Notes under the pieces: model-generated
Databases searched by the model: none
What the model was told of the DNA's origin: nothing
Seen by the model: the letters and a program-made list of their open reading frames with translations, nothing else
Assembly (NCBI RefSeq): GCF_000739015.1
Contig: NZ_JPUG01000078.1
Span: 186,001 to 250,000 of the forward strand
Length of the DNA stretch: 64,000 nucleotides
Direction: 5' to 3'
From: Microvirga sp. BSC39
GTDB taxonomy: Bacteria > Pseudomonadota > Alphaproteobacteria > Rhizobiales > Beijerinckiaceae
Translations under genes and position numbers: made by a program
Part shown: positions 8,608 through 16,445 of the stretch, piece after piece
Numbering within the stretch: position 1 is the stretch's first letter
Layout: the number at the start of each line of letters is the position of its first letter

Positions 8608-9315
8608 ATGCGTCTCCCACCGCCTGTTTCCTTTGACCCCCTGAGCCTGGATCTCCTGGCCCAGTCCCGCGAGAGCATCGCCGCCCGTCGGCATGCCGAG
8701 ATCATGCGGGGCATGGCTGCGATCCATGCGGCTCTCGAGCCCAGCAGCGGGGCCTCTAAGGCCCTTCTCGACCAGATCCGGACCGATCTGCGCGAGGCGC
8801 TCCACCTCAAGGACGAGCTCGACGCCATCACCGAGTCGATCCAGCGTACCAAGCGCGAGATCGCAACCCTGCACTCCCACAGCCCGGGCGGGCAGGTGAC
8901 CAGCGTCACCGACGAACTCGGAGCCGTGGTGTGCGGCACGGAGGCTGCCACCAACAGCATCCTGGCGGCCGCCGAGGAGATCGACGAGATCACGGGAAAG
9001 CTGGCCGCCCAGCTATCCGGCCCCGACGCCGAGATGGCGCGGCAGATCTCAGACCGGGTGATCACGATCTTCGAGGCCTGCAATTTCCAGGACATTACCG
9101 GCCAGCGCATCAGCAAGGTCGTGGGCTCCATGAAATTCATCGAGGAGCGCGTGACCCAGATGGCGCAGATCTGGGGCGGCCTGGAAAGCTTCAACGACGT
9201 GGAAGCCTTCAAGATGCCGGAGCGGGAAGGGGACGAGGCTCTCCTGAACGGGCCGGCCCTGGACGGCGACCCGAACCGCACCTCGCAGGATGCCATCGAC
9301 GCCCTGTTCGGGTGA
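8608..9315 (+). CDS. cheZ: CheZ-like phosphatase of CheY
   Basis: A 235-residue, mostly helical protein. The motif FQDITGQRI (160-168) matches the active-site signature of CheZ, with Asp162 and Gln166 in the positions that position the attacking water. A long helical hairpin before it (about 60-158) fits the CheZ four-helix bundle. The C-terminus, after an acidic linker, ends DAIDALFG, resembling the CheZ tail that binds CheY. It directly follows the cheY-like gene. Expected action: dephosphorylation of that regulator to end the motor signal. CheZ is less uniform in alphaproteobacteria than in enteric bacteria; the motif makes the call fairly safe. Confidence 0.87.
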   Translation: MRLPPPVSFDPLSLDLLAQSRESIAARRHAEIMRGMAAIHAALEPSSGASKALLDQIRTDLREALHLKDELDAITESIQRTKREIATLHSHSPGGQVTSVTDELGAVVCGTEAATNSILAAAEEIDEITGKLAAQLSGPDAEMARQISDRVITIFEACNFQDITGQRISKVVGSMKFIEERVTQMAQIWGGLESFNDVEAFKMPEREGDEALLNGPALDGDPNRTSQDAIDALFG

Positions 9316-9344
9316 CGGAGAACCCGGAGTCCGGAGCCGATCAG

Positions 9345-9369
9345 CGCCGCCTCACAGGGCGGCGTTTTT
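9345..9369 (+). terminator. Terminator of cheY-cheZ
   Basis: A 7-bp stem (cgccgcc with ggcggcg), six-base loop and TTTTT. Confidence 0.8.
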
Positions 9370-9414
9370 CGTCGGTCTCGCAATACCGGGTCGATGCCCC
9401 CGAGCGCGGCAGCA

Positions 9415-9441
9415 AAAAGCCCGCCGGTGAGGCGGGCTTTT
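9415..9441 (-). terminator. Terminator of the L,D-transpeptidase gene
   Basis: An 11-bp perfect stem (aaaagcccgcc with ggcgggctttt) with a five-base loop. It is symmetric, so it probably serves the minus-strand gene ending at 9464 and backs up cheZ. Confidence 0.85.
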
Positions 9442-9463
9442 CATATTGTGATGAGCTGTCAGG

Positions 9464-10723
9464 TCAGTTCGCGTTCGCGACCTTCACGGCTGGTCCGGCC
9501 TGAGCCCGCTTCTGCAGCACAGGCTTCGCCGCGGGAGCAGCTGGCGCCACCTGCACCGTCTCGGCCACCGGCTGTGCTGCCGAGGTGCTGAAGAGGTCGG
9601 CGACGCCGCCGAACATCTTCTTGTAGAACGGGGTCTCGCCGGACGCGGGCGCTGCTGCGGTCGCGGCCACCGGGGCCGTCTGCTGGGTCACGGCCTCCCG
9701 GGTCTCGGCCTGCGAGACGGGGACTTCCTTCATGGATGCGAAGGCCAAGGCGGTCGGCGGCGCCTCCGGCACTTCCTTGCCGGTGTCGTTGAGGGCGATC
9801 ACCCGCGGGCCGGACGAGATGCCCTCGGTCCGGCTCACATAGCCGAGCTTGGTGTCGGTCACGCCCGTGACATTGGCGAGCGCCGTGCGGAAGGATTCGT
9901 GCGTGTCGCCATCGTGGTAGACGAGCTTGATCGGCTTCTCGCCCTTGGCGACCAGTTCCGCCACTTCCTGCTCGTCCCGAGCGCGCTTCTGCGTCACCAC
10001 GGAGGCGGAGTCGGGATCGAGGTTGAACTCGTAGCGACCACGACCGACGGCCACCCGGACCTCGTCCTTCGTGACCTCGAAGGCGTCGGCACCTTCCTTC
10101 AGGTTCTTCCAGAAGGCGATGTTCGGATCGAGGCGGTGCTTGGCCAGGTTCTCGGCCGTCATCCGGAACGGATAGGACTGGAACTGGAAGCCGCGCTGGC
10201 CGGCGCCGAGCGCCTCGCGGGCGATGGCATAGATCTCGGCCACGTTCTGGTCCGTCATGGCGAAGCAACCGCGCGACGAGCACGAGCCATGGACCATGAT
10301 GTCACCGCCGTTACGGCCCAGCGAGCGGTCGAACGCGTTCGGATAGCCGGTATCGAACGAGAGGTAGAAATTCGAGTTGGGGTTCATCTGCGCCGGAGTG
10401 ACCGTGTAGAAGCCTTCCGGCACCTGACGGTCGCCCTCGCGGTTCTTGGGGCCGAGCTGTCCTGACCAGCGGCAGACCGGGTAGGTCTTGAGGAGCGCGT
10501 ACTTCCCGTTGGAGCCGCGCTTCCAGATCTCCAGCTCCGATTCCTTCTTGTAGGCCCGGATCAGGATCGGGTCTTCCTTGGACATGCCCTTGGTCGACAT
10601 CAACGCCATGGTGGCTGACGGAATCGGCACAAGGTGGCGCGTGGAGCCACGGGAGAGATTATCGTCCTGGCAGGCAGCAAGCGCGAGCACCAGGCTCGCG
10701 GCCAATGCGATACGCTTCATCAT
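9464..10723 (-). CDS. YafK-like L,D-transpeptidase lipoprotein
   Basis: A 419-residue envelope protein. The first 18 residues form a lipoprotein signal ending in a LALAAC lipobox with Cys18. The catalytic YkuD-type motif is HGSCSSRGCFAM, with the nucleophilic Cys in SRGC, preceded by the REGDRQVPEGFY motif of the YafK group. The last third is low-complexity and Ala/Pro/Val rich, ending in Lys and Arg. Family members form or cleave 3-3 peptidoglycan cross-links or act on murein-attached lipoprotein. It is monocistronic. Start MM is ambiguous by one codon. Confidence 0.88.
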   Translation of the reverse strand: MMKRIALAASLVLALAACQDDNLSRGSTRHLVPIPSATMALMSTKGMSKEDPILIRAYKKESELEIWKRGSNGKYALLKTYPVCRWSGQLGPKNREGDRQVPEGFYTVTPAQMNPNSNFYLSFDTGYPNAFDRSLGRNGGDIMVHGSCSSRGCFAMTDQNVAEIYAIAREALGAGQRGFQFQSYPFRMTAENLAKHRLDPNIAFWKNLKEGADAFEVTKDEVRVAVGRGRYEFNLDPDSASVVTQKRARDEQEVAELVAKGEKPIKLVYHDGDTHESFRTALANVTGVTDTKLGYVSRTEGISSGPRVIALNDTGKEVPEAPPTALAFASMKEVPVSQAETREAVTQQTAPVAATAAAPASGETPFYKKMFGGVADLFSTSAAQPVAETVQVAPAAPAAKPVLQKRAQAGPAVKVANAN

Positions 10724-10850
10724 GGGGACCCCGCAATTTTTGATCTGCCCGGCGCCTTTGCCGAACAGTTCCCCTTTACCCCTAAATCGTTAGCCTTAAC
10801 CCGCCCTTACTGCAAGCGGGGCCATGATGGAGTCGTGGTGAATGGAAGGT

Positions 10851-10870
10851 AAAAAATCCGCCTTTGGCGG
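10851..10870 (-). terminator. Weak terminator downstream of accA
   Basis: On the minus strand a 5-bp stem (ccgcc, AAA loop, ggcgg) is followed by ATTTTTT. It is 113 bp past the accA stop. Confidence 0.5.
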
Positions 10871-10982
10871 CTTTTCAGCCCGTCTCTTTGGAGAGGGCTA
10901 CTCTCTTTGGAGGTAAAGCGAGGCCAAGGGCGCCGGAGCCCGCCCTTATCAAGCGCACTCCGTCTGTCCTTGGGAGGCCAGA

Positions 10983-11936
10983 TCAGAGCTTGCGGCCGAT
11001 CGCCAGGAACTTGTCGGCCCGGTGGTCGCGGATTTCGGCCGGTCCCATGTTGCCGAGGTCGTGCAGGGCTTCCTCGATGGCGGTGCCGGCAGCCTCGATG
11101 GTGGCCTGCGGATCGCGGTGGGCGCCGCCCACGGGCTCCGTCACGATGCCGTCGATGATGCCGAGCCGCAGGAGGTCCTGGGCCGTGATCTTCATGTTGG
11201 TGGCGGCGTCCTGGGCCCGGGCCGCGTCGCGCCAGAGGATCGAGGCCGCGCCTTCCGGCGAGATCACGCTGTAGATGGCGTGCTCCAGCATCAGCACCTT
11301 GTTGGCGGTGGCGATCGCGATGGCGCCGCCCGAGCCGCCTTCGCCGATCACGAGAGCGACGTTCGGAACACCGAGCGAGAGCTGCATCTCGGTGGACCGG
11401 GCAATGGCCTCCGCCTGCCCGCGCTCCTCCGCCTCGATGCCCGGATAGGCACCGGCTGTATCGACGAACGAGATCACCGGCAGGCTGAAGCGGTCGGCCA
11501 TCTCCATCAGGCGCACGGCCTTGCGGTAGCCCTCGGGGCGGGCCATGCCGAAATTGTGCCTGATGCGGGTCTCGGTGTTGTGGCCCTTCTCCTGACCCAT
11601 CACGCAGACCGGCTGGCCGCGGAAGCGCCCGAAGCCGCCGACGATGGCCTCGTCCTCGGCGAACTTGCGGTCGCCGGCGAGCGGGGTGAACTCGGTGATG
11701 AGCCCGGCGCAGTAATCGACGAAATGCGGCCGCTGGGGATGCCGCGCCACAAGGGTCTTCTGCCAGGGGGTGAGCCTGCCATAGAGATCCTTCAGGGCAT
11801 CGGCCGCCTTGACCTCCAGGCGGGAGATGTCATCGGCGATGGAAACGGCGTCCCGGTTCTCACCGAGCGCCCGAAGCTCCTCGACCTTGGCTTCCAGCTC
11901 GGCGACGGGCTTTTCGAAATCGAGATAACTGCGCAT
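10983..11936 (-). CDS. accA: Acetyl-CoA carboxylase carboxyltransferase alpha subunit
   Basis: A 317-residue protein of the usual length. It forms the carboxyltransferase with AccD and moves CO2 from biotin-BCCP to acetyl-CoA, the first step of fatty acid synthesis. Recognisable parts are the N-terminal LDFEKPVAELEAKVEEL helix, HPQRPHFVDY, FGMARPEGYRKA, the GAYPGIEAEERGQAEAIA block and IGEGGSGGAIAI, the oxyanion segment. It ends in FLAIGRKL. It stands alone, with a long gap to the transpeptidase gene. Confidence 0.97.
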   Translation of the reverse strand: MRSYLDFEKPVAELEAKVEELRALGENRDAVSIADDISRLEVKAADALKDLYGRLTPWQKTLVARHPQRPHFVDYCAGLITEFTPLAGDRKFAEDEAIVGGFGRFRGQPVCVMGQEKGHNTETRIRHNFGMARPEGYRKAVRLMEMADRFSLPVISFVDTAGAYPGIEAEERGQAEAIARSTEMQLSLGVPNVALVIGEGGSGGAIAIATANKVLMLEHAIYSVISPEGAASILWRDAARAQDAATNMKITAQDLLRLGIIDGIVTEPVGGAHRDPQATIEAAGTAIEEALHDLGNMGPAEIRDHRADKFLAIGRKL

Positions 11937-12072
11937 CGAACTCTATGGGAAAATTGAAGACCGGCGTGGCCCGATAGCCCTGCCGAAGCGGGGCGGACAC
12001 TGGCGTTTCAGGCAGCCCAAGTCAAGTTGAGCCCTGCTTTAGTCCTGTAAAACGCGGCGGAATCAAGGACAA

Positions 12073-12807
12073 TCAGCCTAGATGCGAGGCGGGAGCCGGC
12101 ACGAAAACCGGCGAGAAGCGGCGCGAGCGCTGCACGGCCCGCACGGCGCCGGGCCGATAGAGCTGTTTGGTCGCCTCGACGATGTGGAGGCCCGCGAAGG
12201 GCAGGGAGAAGCTGGCGCCGACCTGCTCCCAGGCCTGGGCGGTCTGGAGCAGGAAGCGGTTGCGTAAGGGCGGAACGTAAAGGGTCTCGGCCCAGCCCTC
12301 GGGAGAGAACCAGGTCTGGCGCATGAGGCTTTTCAGCTGCGAGCGGCTGTAGGGCTGGCCATAGCCGAACGGCGTGGTATCCATGCGGGCCCAGAGCCCG
12401 CGCCGGTTGGGCGCCACCAGAATGATCCGGCCGCCCGGCGTGAGAATGCGCCAGATCTCGTGCAGGAGCTCGCTCGGGCTCTCCACGGTCTCCAAGGCAT
12501 GGACCACGAGAACCCGGTCGATGGAGGCGTCGGGCAGGGGCATCATCAGCGGGTCGACGAGGGCCGAGGCCGAGGCCCCGGTGCTGGGCCAGTTCACCAC
12601 GCCCTGGTTCGCCGGCATGAAGGCGAGTGTCCGTTCGCTCTCGTCCTTCACGGCCGAGAGGTAGGGCGGCGCATAGCCGAGGCCGAGCACGCGCAACCCG
12701 GTCAGCGGGCCCCAGAACCGGTCGATGGCCCGGCCCACGAAGCGGCGCGTCACGGCCCCGAGGGGGCTGGCATAGAAGCCGCGCAGATCGGTGATGTCGA
12801 TGCTCAT
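12073..12807 (-). CDS. Class I SAM-dependent methyltransferase
   Basis: A 244-residue protein starting at ATG 12807 (MSIDITDLRGFYASPLG, a typical opening for its alphaproteobacterial relatives). The frame stays open to a TTG at 12849. The SAM-binding glycine motif is degenerate (RVLGLGYA), and the rest of the fold is of the UbiE/COQ5-like type: VHALETVESPSELLHEIWRILTPGGRIILVAP. The C-terminal third is basic and hydrophobic. It is divergent from the glyoxalase II gene, a conserved arrangement in Rhizobiales as I recall it. The substrate is unknown. Confidence 0.8.
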   Translation of the reverse strand: MSIDITDLRGFYASPLGAVTRRFVGRAIDRFWGPLTGLRVLGLGYAPPYLSAVKDESERTLAFMPANQGVVNWPSTGASASALVDPLMMPLPDASIDRVLVVHALETVESPSELLHEIWRILTPGGRIILVAPNRRGLWARMDTTPFGYGQPYSRSQLKSLMRQTWFSPEGWAETLYVPPLRNRFLLQTAQAWEQVGASFSLPFAGLHIVEATKQLYRPGAVRAVQRSRRFSPVFVPAPASHLG

Positions 12808-12924
12808 GACCTCAACAGGCTGCCTCTCGGGCTCGTCCGACACTGGCAATCGAGGGTTCGGGGTCTGGTTTCACGGGCCGACTGTCCCATGATAGCTCAG
12901 AGCACATCAAGACAAGGTTCCTCG

Positions 12925-13692
12925 ATGTCAGCCCAGATCCACGCCTTTCTCTGCCTGCAGGACAATATCGGTGTTCTGATCCACGATCCCAACACAGGCG
13001 CCTGCGCGGCCATCGATGCGCCTGACGAGGGAGCGATCCTGGCGGCCCTGGCGGAAAAAGGCTGGCAGCTCACCGACATCCTCGTCACCCACCGCCATGG
13101 GGATCATGTGCAGGGGATCGACGGCCTGAAGCGCCGCACCGGCTGCCGGGTGGTGGCGCCGATCAAGGCCCGCGAAGCGGTGCCTCATGCCGACTCTTAC
13201 GTGCGCGAGAGCGATACGGTGCATGTAGGCGGCCTGCAGGCGCATGTGTGGGAGACACCGGGCCATTGCCTCGACCACGTCTCCTACTGGTTCGCTGCGG
13301 ATCGTGCGCTCTTTGCGGGAGATACCCTGTTCACCCTCGGCTGCGGACGCATGTTCGAGGGCACCTACGCGGAGTTCTGGCACTCGCTGCAGCGCCTGGC
13401 GGCCCTGCCGGACGAGGCGCGGGTCTATTGCGGGCACGACTATACGCTCTCGAATGCGCGCTTCGCGCTGGCAGCCGATCCGGATAACGCGGCGCTGAGG
13501 GCCCGAGCTGAAGAGGCGGAGGAGGCCAAGGCCGAGGGACGCTTCCTGGTGCCGTCGACGATCGGCCAGGAGAAGGCGACCAATCCCTTCCTGCGCACCG
13601 GGGAGCCTGCGCTCGCGAAATCCGTTGATAAGCAGGGGGCCAGTCCCGTGGAGGTGTTCCAGGCCTTGCGCGAATGGAAGAACCGGTTCTGA
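12925..13692 (+). CDS. gloB: Hydroxyacylglutathione hydrolase (glyoxalase II)
   Basis: A 255-residue enzyme of the metallo-beta-lactamase fold that would hydrolyse S-D-lactoylglutathione to lactate and glutathione in methylglyoxal detoxification. The metal motif is THRHGDH (the family's second His is Arg here). Further metal ligands sit in TPGHCLDH, FAGDTLF and CGHDYT. The C-terminal helical domain with TNPFLR, which binds the glutathione moiety, is present. The start at 12925 follows a short gap from the divergent methyltransferase gene. A composite palindromic repeat follows the stop. Confidence 0.92.
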   Translation: MSAQIHAFLCLQDNIGVLIHDPNTGACAAIDAPDEGAILAALAEKGWQLTDILVTHRHGDHVQGIDGLKRRTGCRVVAPIKAREAVPHADSYVRESDTVHVGGLQAHVWETPGHCLDHVSYWFAADRALFAGDTLFTLGCGRMFEGTYAEFWHSLQRLAALPDEARVYCGHDYTLSNARFALAADPDNAALRARAEEAEEAKAEGRFLVPSTIGQEKATNPFLRTGEPALAKSVDKQGASPVEVFQALREWKNRF

Positions 13693-13695
13693 CTA

Positions 13696-13746
13696 GAGCA
13701 TCGGACCCAAAAGTGGAATCCACTTTTGGGATCCAATTCGATGCTC
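13696..13746. repeat. Palindromic repeat, type 1
   Basis: A core of cccaaaagtgga and its exact reverse complement, separated by one base, lies inside outer arms gagcatc / gatgctc. A second copy lies at 25630-25676 and a decayed one at 29169-29191. Confidence 0.85.
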
Positions 13747-13759
13747 CAACTCTTTGCTG

Positions 13760-13829
13760 GCGCATCGTTGAGTGCGGACCCAGAGGGCCGCGTCAGCGAA
13801 AACCGGATCCACTTTTCCGCACGATGCGC
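13760..13829. repeat. Palindromic repeat, type 2
   Basis: Outer arms gcgcatcgt / acgatgcgc enclose inner arms gtgcgga / tccgcac. It is paired with the type 1 element just upstream. The same pair recurs in reversed orientation at 25569-25676. Confidence 0.75.
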
Positions 13830-13861
13830 TATTGCGGGACCCTGCAGGAGCGGACAGCCTC

Positions 13862-14626
13862 ATGAGCGACCACAGCCTCATCATCGGACTTGAGAGCCGG
13901 CTCCTGAACGCCTGGCCCTCGTTCGATTACCAGACCTATGACGGCTGGATCCTGCGGCTCGCCAACGGCTATTCGAAGCGCGCCAATTCGGCCACGCCTT
14001 TCCTGCCTGGTGCAACCCTCGACGACGAACTCATCGACACCATGACGGCCCGCTTCGTCGAGGCCAATGTGCGCCCGACCTTCCGCCTCAACGGGGTGGA
14101 GGCATCCGATGTGGACGAGCGGCTGAAGCTGCGCGGATTCAAGGAGATCGAGGCGACGCATGTGCTCACCGCGCCCATCAGCAGCGAGGATTGCGAGCGC
14201 GATCCCGAGGTGGCACTCGAACCGCAGGTCTCCAAGCGCTGGGTGCGGGAGGCCGCGGGGTCCTATGGCGGCGACAAGGCCGATGACGAGACGCTGATGA
14301 AGATCGTCTCCCGCATCCGCCAGAAGGCGGCGTTTGCCACGCTCAGCCTGGACGACAGGCCTGTGGCCTGGGGCCTGGGGGTGGTGGAGCGTGGCTATGT
14401 CGGCCTCTACGACATCGTCGTCGCGCCGGACCTGCGCGGCATCGGGCTGGGCCGTCGGGTGGTCTCGAGCCTCATGGCCTGGGGCTGCGGGGAGGGGGCG
14501 CACACGGCCTATCTTCAGGTGCGGGAGGAGAACGAGATCGCCCGCTCGCTTTATGGGGCGCTCGGTTTCGGAACCGCCTACCGCTACACCCACCGGGTCA
14601 TGCCGGGACGCTCTTCTTCGGCGTGA
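13862..14626 (+). CDS. GNAT-family N-acetyltransferase
   Basis: A 254-residue protein from ATG 13862; earlier starts lie inside the palindromic repeat. The C-terminal half is a GNAT domain: VGLYDIVVAPDLRGIGLGRRVVSSLMAWG contains the acetyl-CoA-binding R/Q-x-x-G-x-G/A loop, followed by AYLQVREENEIARSLYGALGF. The N-terminal half (SRLLNAWPSFDYQTYDGWILRLANGYSKRANS) is typical of a two-domain subgroup with an acetyltransferase-like N-terminus. The substrate is unknown. The 3' end overlaps the convergent permease gene by 29 bp. Confidence 0.82.
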   Translation: MSDHSLIIGLESRLLNAWPSFDYQTYDGWILRLANGYSKRANSATPFLPGATLDDELIDTMTARFVEANVRPTFRLNGVEASDVDERLKLRGFKEIEATHVLTAPISSEDCERDPEVALEPQVSKRWVREAAGSYGGDKADDETLMKIVSRIRQKAAFATLSLDDRPVAWGLGVVERGYVGLYDIVVAPDLRGIGLGRRVVSSLMAWGCGEGAHTAYLQVREENEIARSLYGALGFGTAYRYTHRVMPGRSSSA

Positions 14627-15473
14627 GCGTGGCCACGAGCGCTCCTGCCACGATGAGGCCGCAGGCCAGCGCCAGCGAGAGGGTCAGCGCCGCATAGCCG
14701 GCCACCACCAGCAGCAGGGTCGAGAGCACCGGCGTCGCGTAGGAGGCGACGCCGAGGAAGCGGATGTCGCCCTGCTTCATGCCGATGTCCCACACATAGA
14801 ACGCCGCGCCCACCGGGCCGATGCCGAGCGCCACAAGGGCGAGCCATTGCGTCGTCGTCTCGGGCCACACGGTGGTCTCGAAGGCGAGATGGCACACGAG
14901 GCTGAGCAGCGAGGTTACGAGGCAGAAGCCCGCCACCGCGTCGGTCGGCACCTGGCCGAAGCGGCGCGAGAGCACCGAATAGCCGGCCCACACGAAGGCG
15001 GCCACGAAGGCGCACAGATAGCCCGGCATGTATTCCGCCCGCGCGTCGAAGGCGCCGCGTCCTGCGATCAGCACGATCACGCCGGCGAAGCCCAGCAGCG
15101 CTCCGACGAGATGCGCCCGACGCAGGTGCTCTCCCGGCAGGAAAGACGAGAAGAGCACGATCAGGAGCGGCCAGAGATAGTTGATCAGCCCCGCCTCGGC
15201 CGGCGGCGCCCAGCGGAGCGCAGCGAAGTAGAGGGCGTGATAACCGAACAGGCCGCCGACGCCCAACGCCCAGACGACCGGCTTCTGGCGCAGGGCCTTC
15301 AGCCCCTGCGGTCGCGCGACCCAGCTCGCAACGCCCACCAGCCCACCGACCAGGAAGGTCATGGCATTGAGCTGAAACGGCGGGATCGTGCCGGTCGCCG
15401 CCGTGAACAGGGCGAGCATGGACCAGAGTAGGATGGCCGTGAGGCCGATGGTGGTGGCGGTGCGAGTCGTCAT
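14598..15473 (-). CDS. EamA/DMT-family permease
   Basis: A 291-residue inner-membrane protein with about ten hydrophobic segments arranged as two EamA repeats. The first repeat starts at IGLTAILLWSMLALF and the second at about residue 150. The conserved NYLWPLLIVLFS region is present. Members export amino acids and other metabolites, and the opening resembles YddG-type aromatic amino acid exporters, but the substrate cannot be read from sequence. Convergent overlap with the GNAT gene by 29 bp suggests the two are not co-regulated as an operon. Confidence 0.85.
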   Translation of the reverse strand: MTTRTATTIGLTAILLWSMLALFTAATGTIPPFQLNAMTFLVGGLVGVASWVARPQGLKALRQKPVVWALGVGGLFGYHALYFAALRWAPPAEAGLINYLWPLLIVLFSSFLPGEHLRRAHLVGALLGFAGVIVLIAGRGAFDARAEYMPGYLCAFVAAFVWAGYSVLSRRFGQVPTDAVAGFCLVTSLLSLVCHLAFETTVWPETTTQWLALVALGIGPVGAAFYVWDIGMKQGDIRFLGVASYATPVLSTLLLVVAGYAALTLSLALACGLIVAGALVATLTPKKSVPA

Positions 15474-15488
15474 GCACCCGCCATAAAC

Positions 15489-15516
15489 GAAAGCCCTCCC
15501 GATGAGGAGGGCTTTC
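15489..15516 (-). terminator. Terminator of phaB
   Basis: An 11-bp perfect stem (gaaagccctcc with ggagggctttc) and six-base loop. On the minus strand it is followed by GTTT. Confidence 0.82.
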
Positions 15517-15546
15517 AGTGCTTTGCCTAAAGTTGAATGAGAGCCT

Positions 15547-16272
15547 TCAGGCCATGTACTGACCGCCGTTCACCGACAAGGTCGAGCCGGTGACGAAGCC
15601 GGCATCGTCAGCGGCCAGGAAGAGCACGGTGCGGGCGATCTCTTCCGCCTCGCCGAGGCGGCCCACCGGGATGAGCGGCAGGATCTTCGATTTCAGCACC
15701 TCTTCCGGCACGGCCTTCACCATCTCGGTGGCGATGTAGCCCGGAGCAATGACGTTGACGGTAACGCCCTTGTTGGCATTCTCCTGGGCCAGCGCCTTGG
15801 CGAAGCCGATCACACCGGCTTTGGCGGCGGAATAGTTCGCCTGTCCCATCTGACCCTTCTGGCCGTTGATGGACGAGATGATGATGATGCGGCCGAAACT
15901 GCGCGAGCGCATGCCGTCGATGACGGGACGCGTGCAGGTGAACATGGAATCGAGATTGGTGCGGATGACGGCCGACCACTGGTCGAAGGTCATCTTGTGG
16001 AACATGCCGTCGCGGGTGATGCCCGCATTGTTCACGAGAATATCGACCGGGCCGAGTTCGGCTTCGACCGCTCTGATGCCTGCCTCGCAGGCGGCGGCAT
16101 CCGACACGTCGAACTTGAAGACCGGGATGCCGGTCTCACCCTTGAACTGGTTTGCGGCTTCATCGTTGCCGCCGTAGTTCGCAGCAACCTTGTAGCCTGC
16201 CTGCTTGAGGGCTGTTGAAATCGCGGCACCGATGCCGCGAGTGCCGCCGGTGACCAATGCAACGCGCGCCAT
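15547..16272 (-). CDS. phaB: Acetoacetyl-CoA reductase (NADPH)
   Basis: A 241-residue short-chain dehydrogenase that reduces acetoacetyl-CoA to (R)-3-hydroxybutyryl-CoA for polyhydroxybutyrate synthesis. The nucleotide-binding motif is TGGTRGIG (8-15), NNAG is at 81-84, and the catalytic residues are Ser134, Tyr147 and Lys151. The C-terminal VTGSTLSVNGGQYMA is diagnostic of PhaB rather than FabG. It is 173 bp downstream of phaA on the same strand, with a strong stem-loop between them. Confidence 0.96.
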   Translation of the reverse strand: MARVALVTGGTRGIGAAISTALKQAGYKVAANYGGNDEAANQFKGETGIPVFKFDVSDAAACEAGIRAVEAELGPVDILVNNAGITRDGMFHKMTFDQWSAVIRTNLDSMFTCTRPVIDGMRSRSFGRIIIISSINGQKGQMGQANYSAAKAGVIGFAKALAQENANKGVTVNVIAPGYIATEMVKAVPEEVLKSKILPLIPVGRLGEAEEIARTVLFLAADDAGFVTGSTLSVNGGQYMA

Positions 16273-16321
16273 GCTGTTTCCTTCCCAGGATCGTTCTGCG
16301 GATCTCTCAAGGATCCATTCA

Positions 16322-16354
16322 TTGTGGGGCGGACCGATTCAGCCCGCCCCACAA
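16322..16354 (-). promoter_or_regulatory. Stem-loop between phaA and phaB
   Basis: An 11-bp perfect stem (ttgtggggcgg with ccgccccacaa) and 11-nt loop, about 50 nt before the phaB start. No T-run follows on the minus strand, so it looks like a processing, stability or partial attenuation element rather than a full terminator. Confidence 0.6.
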
Positions 16355-16445
16355 CATAGCTTACGATATGTGGCAGAACGTGGAAGGGTGAAGCTCCGTA
16401 ATTTCCCCTAACGGAGCCTCCTATCGTCTTAGCGCTCGAGGCAGC

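Noticed and set aside
12460..12924. N-terminal extension of the glyoxalase II gene by 155 codons
   Set aside because: It lies antisense to the methyltransferase gene; the family start is at 12925.
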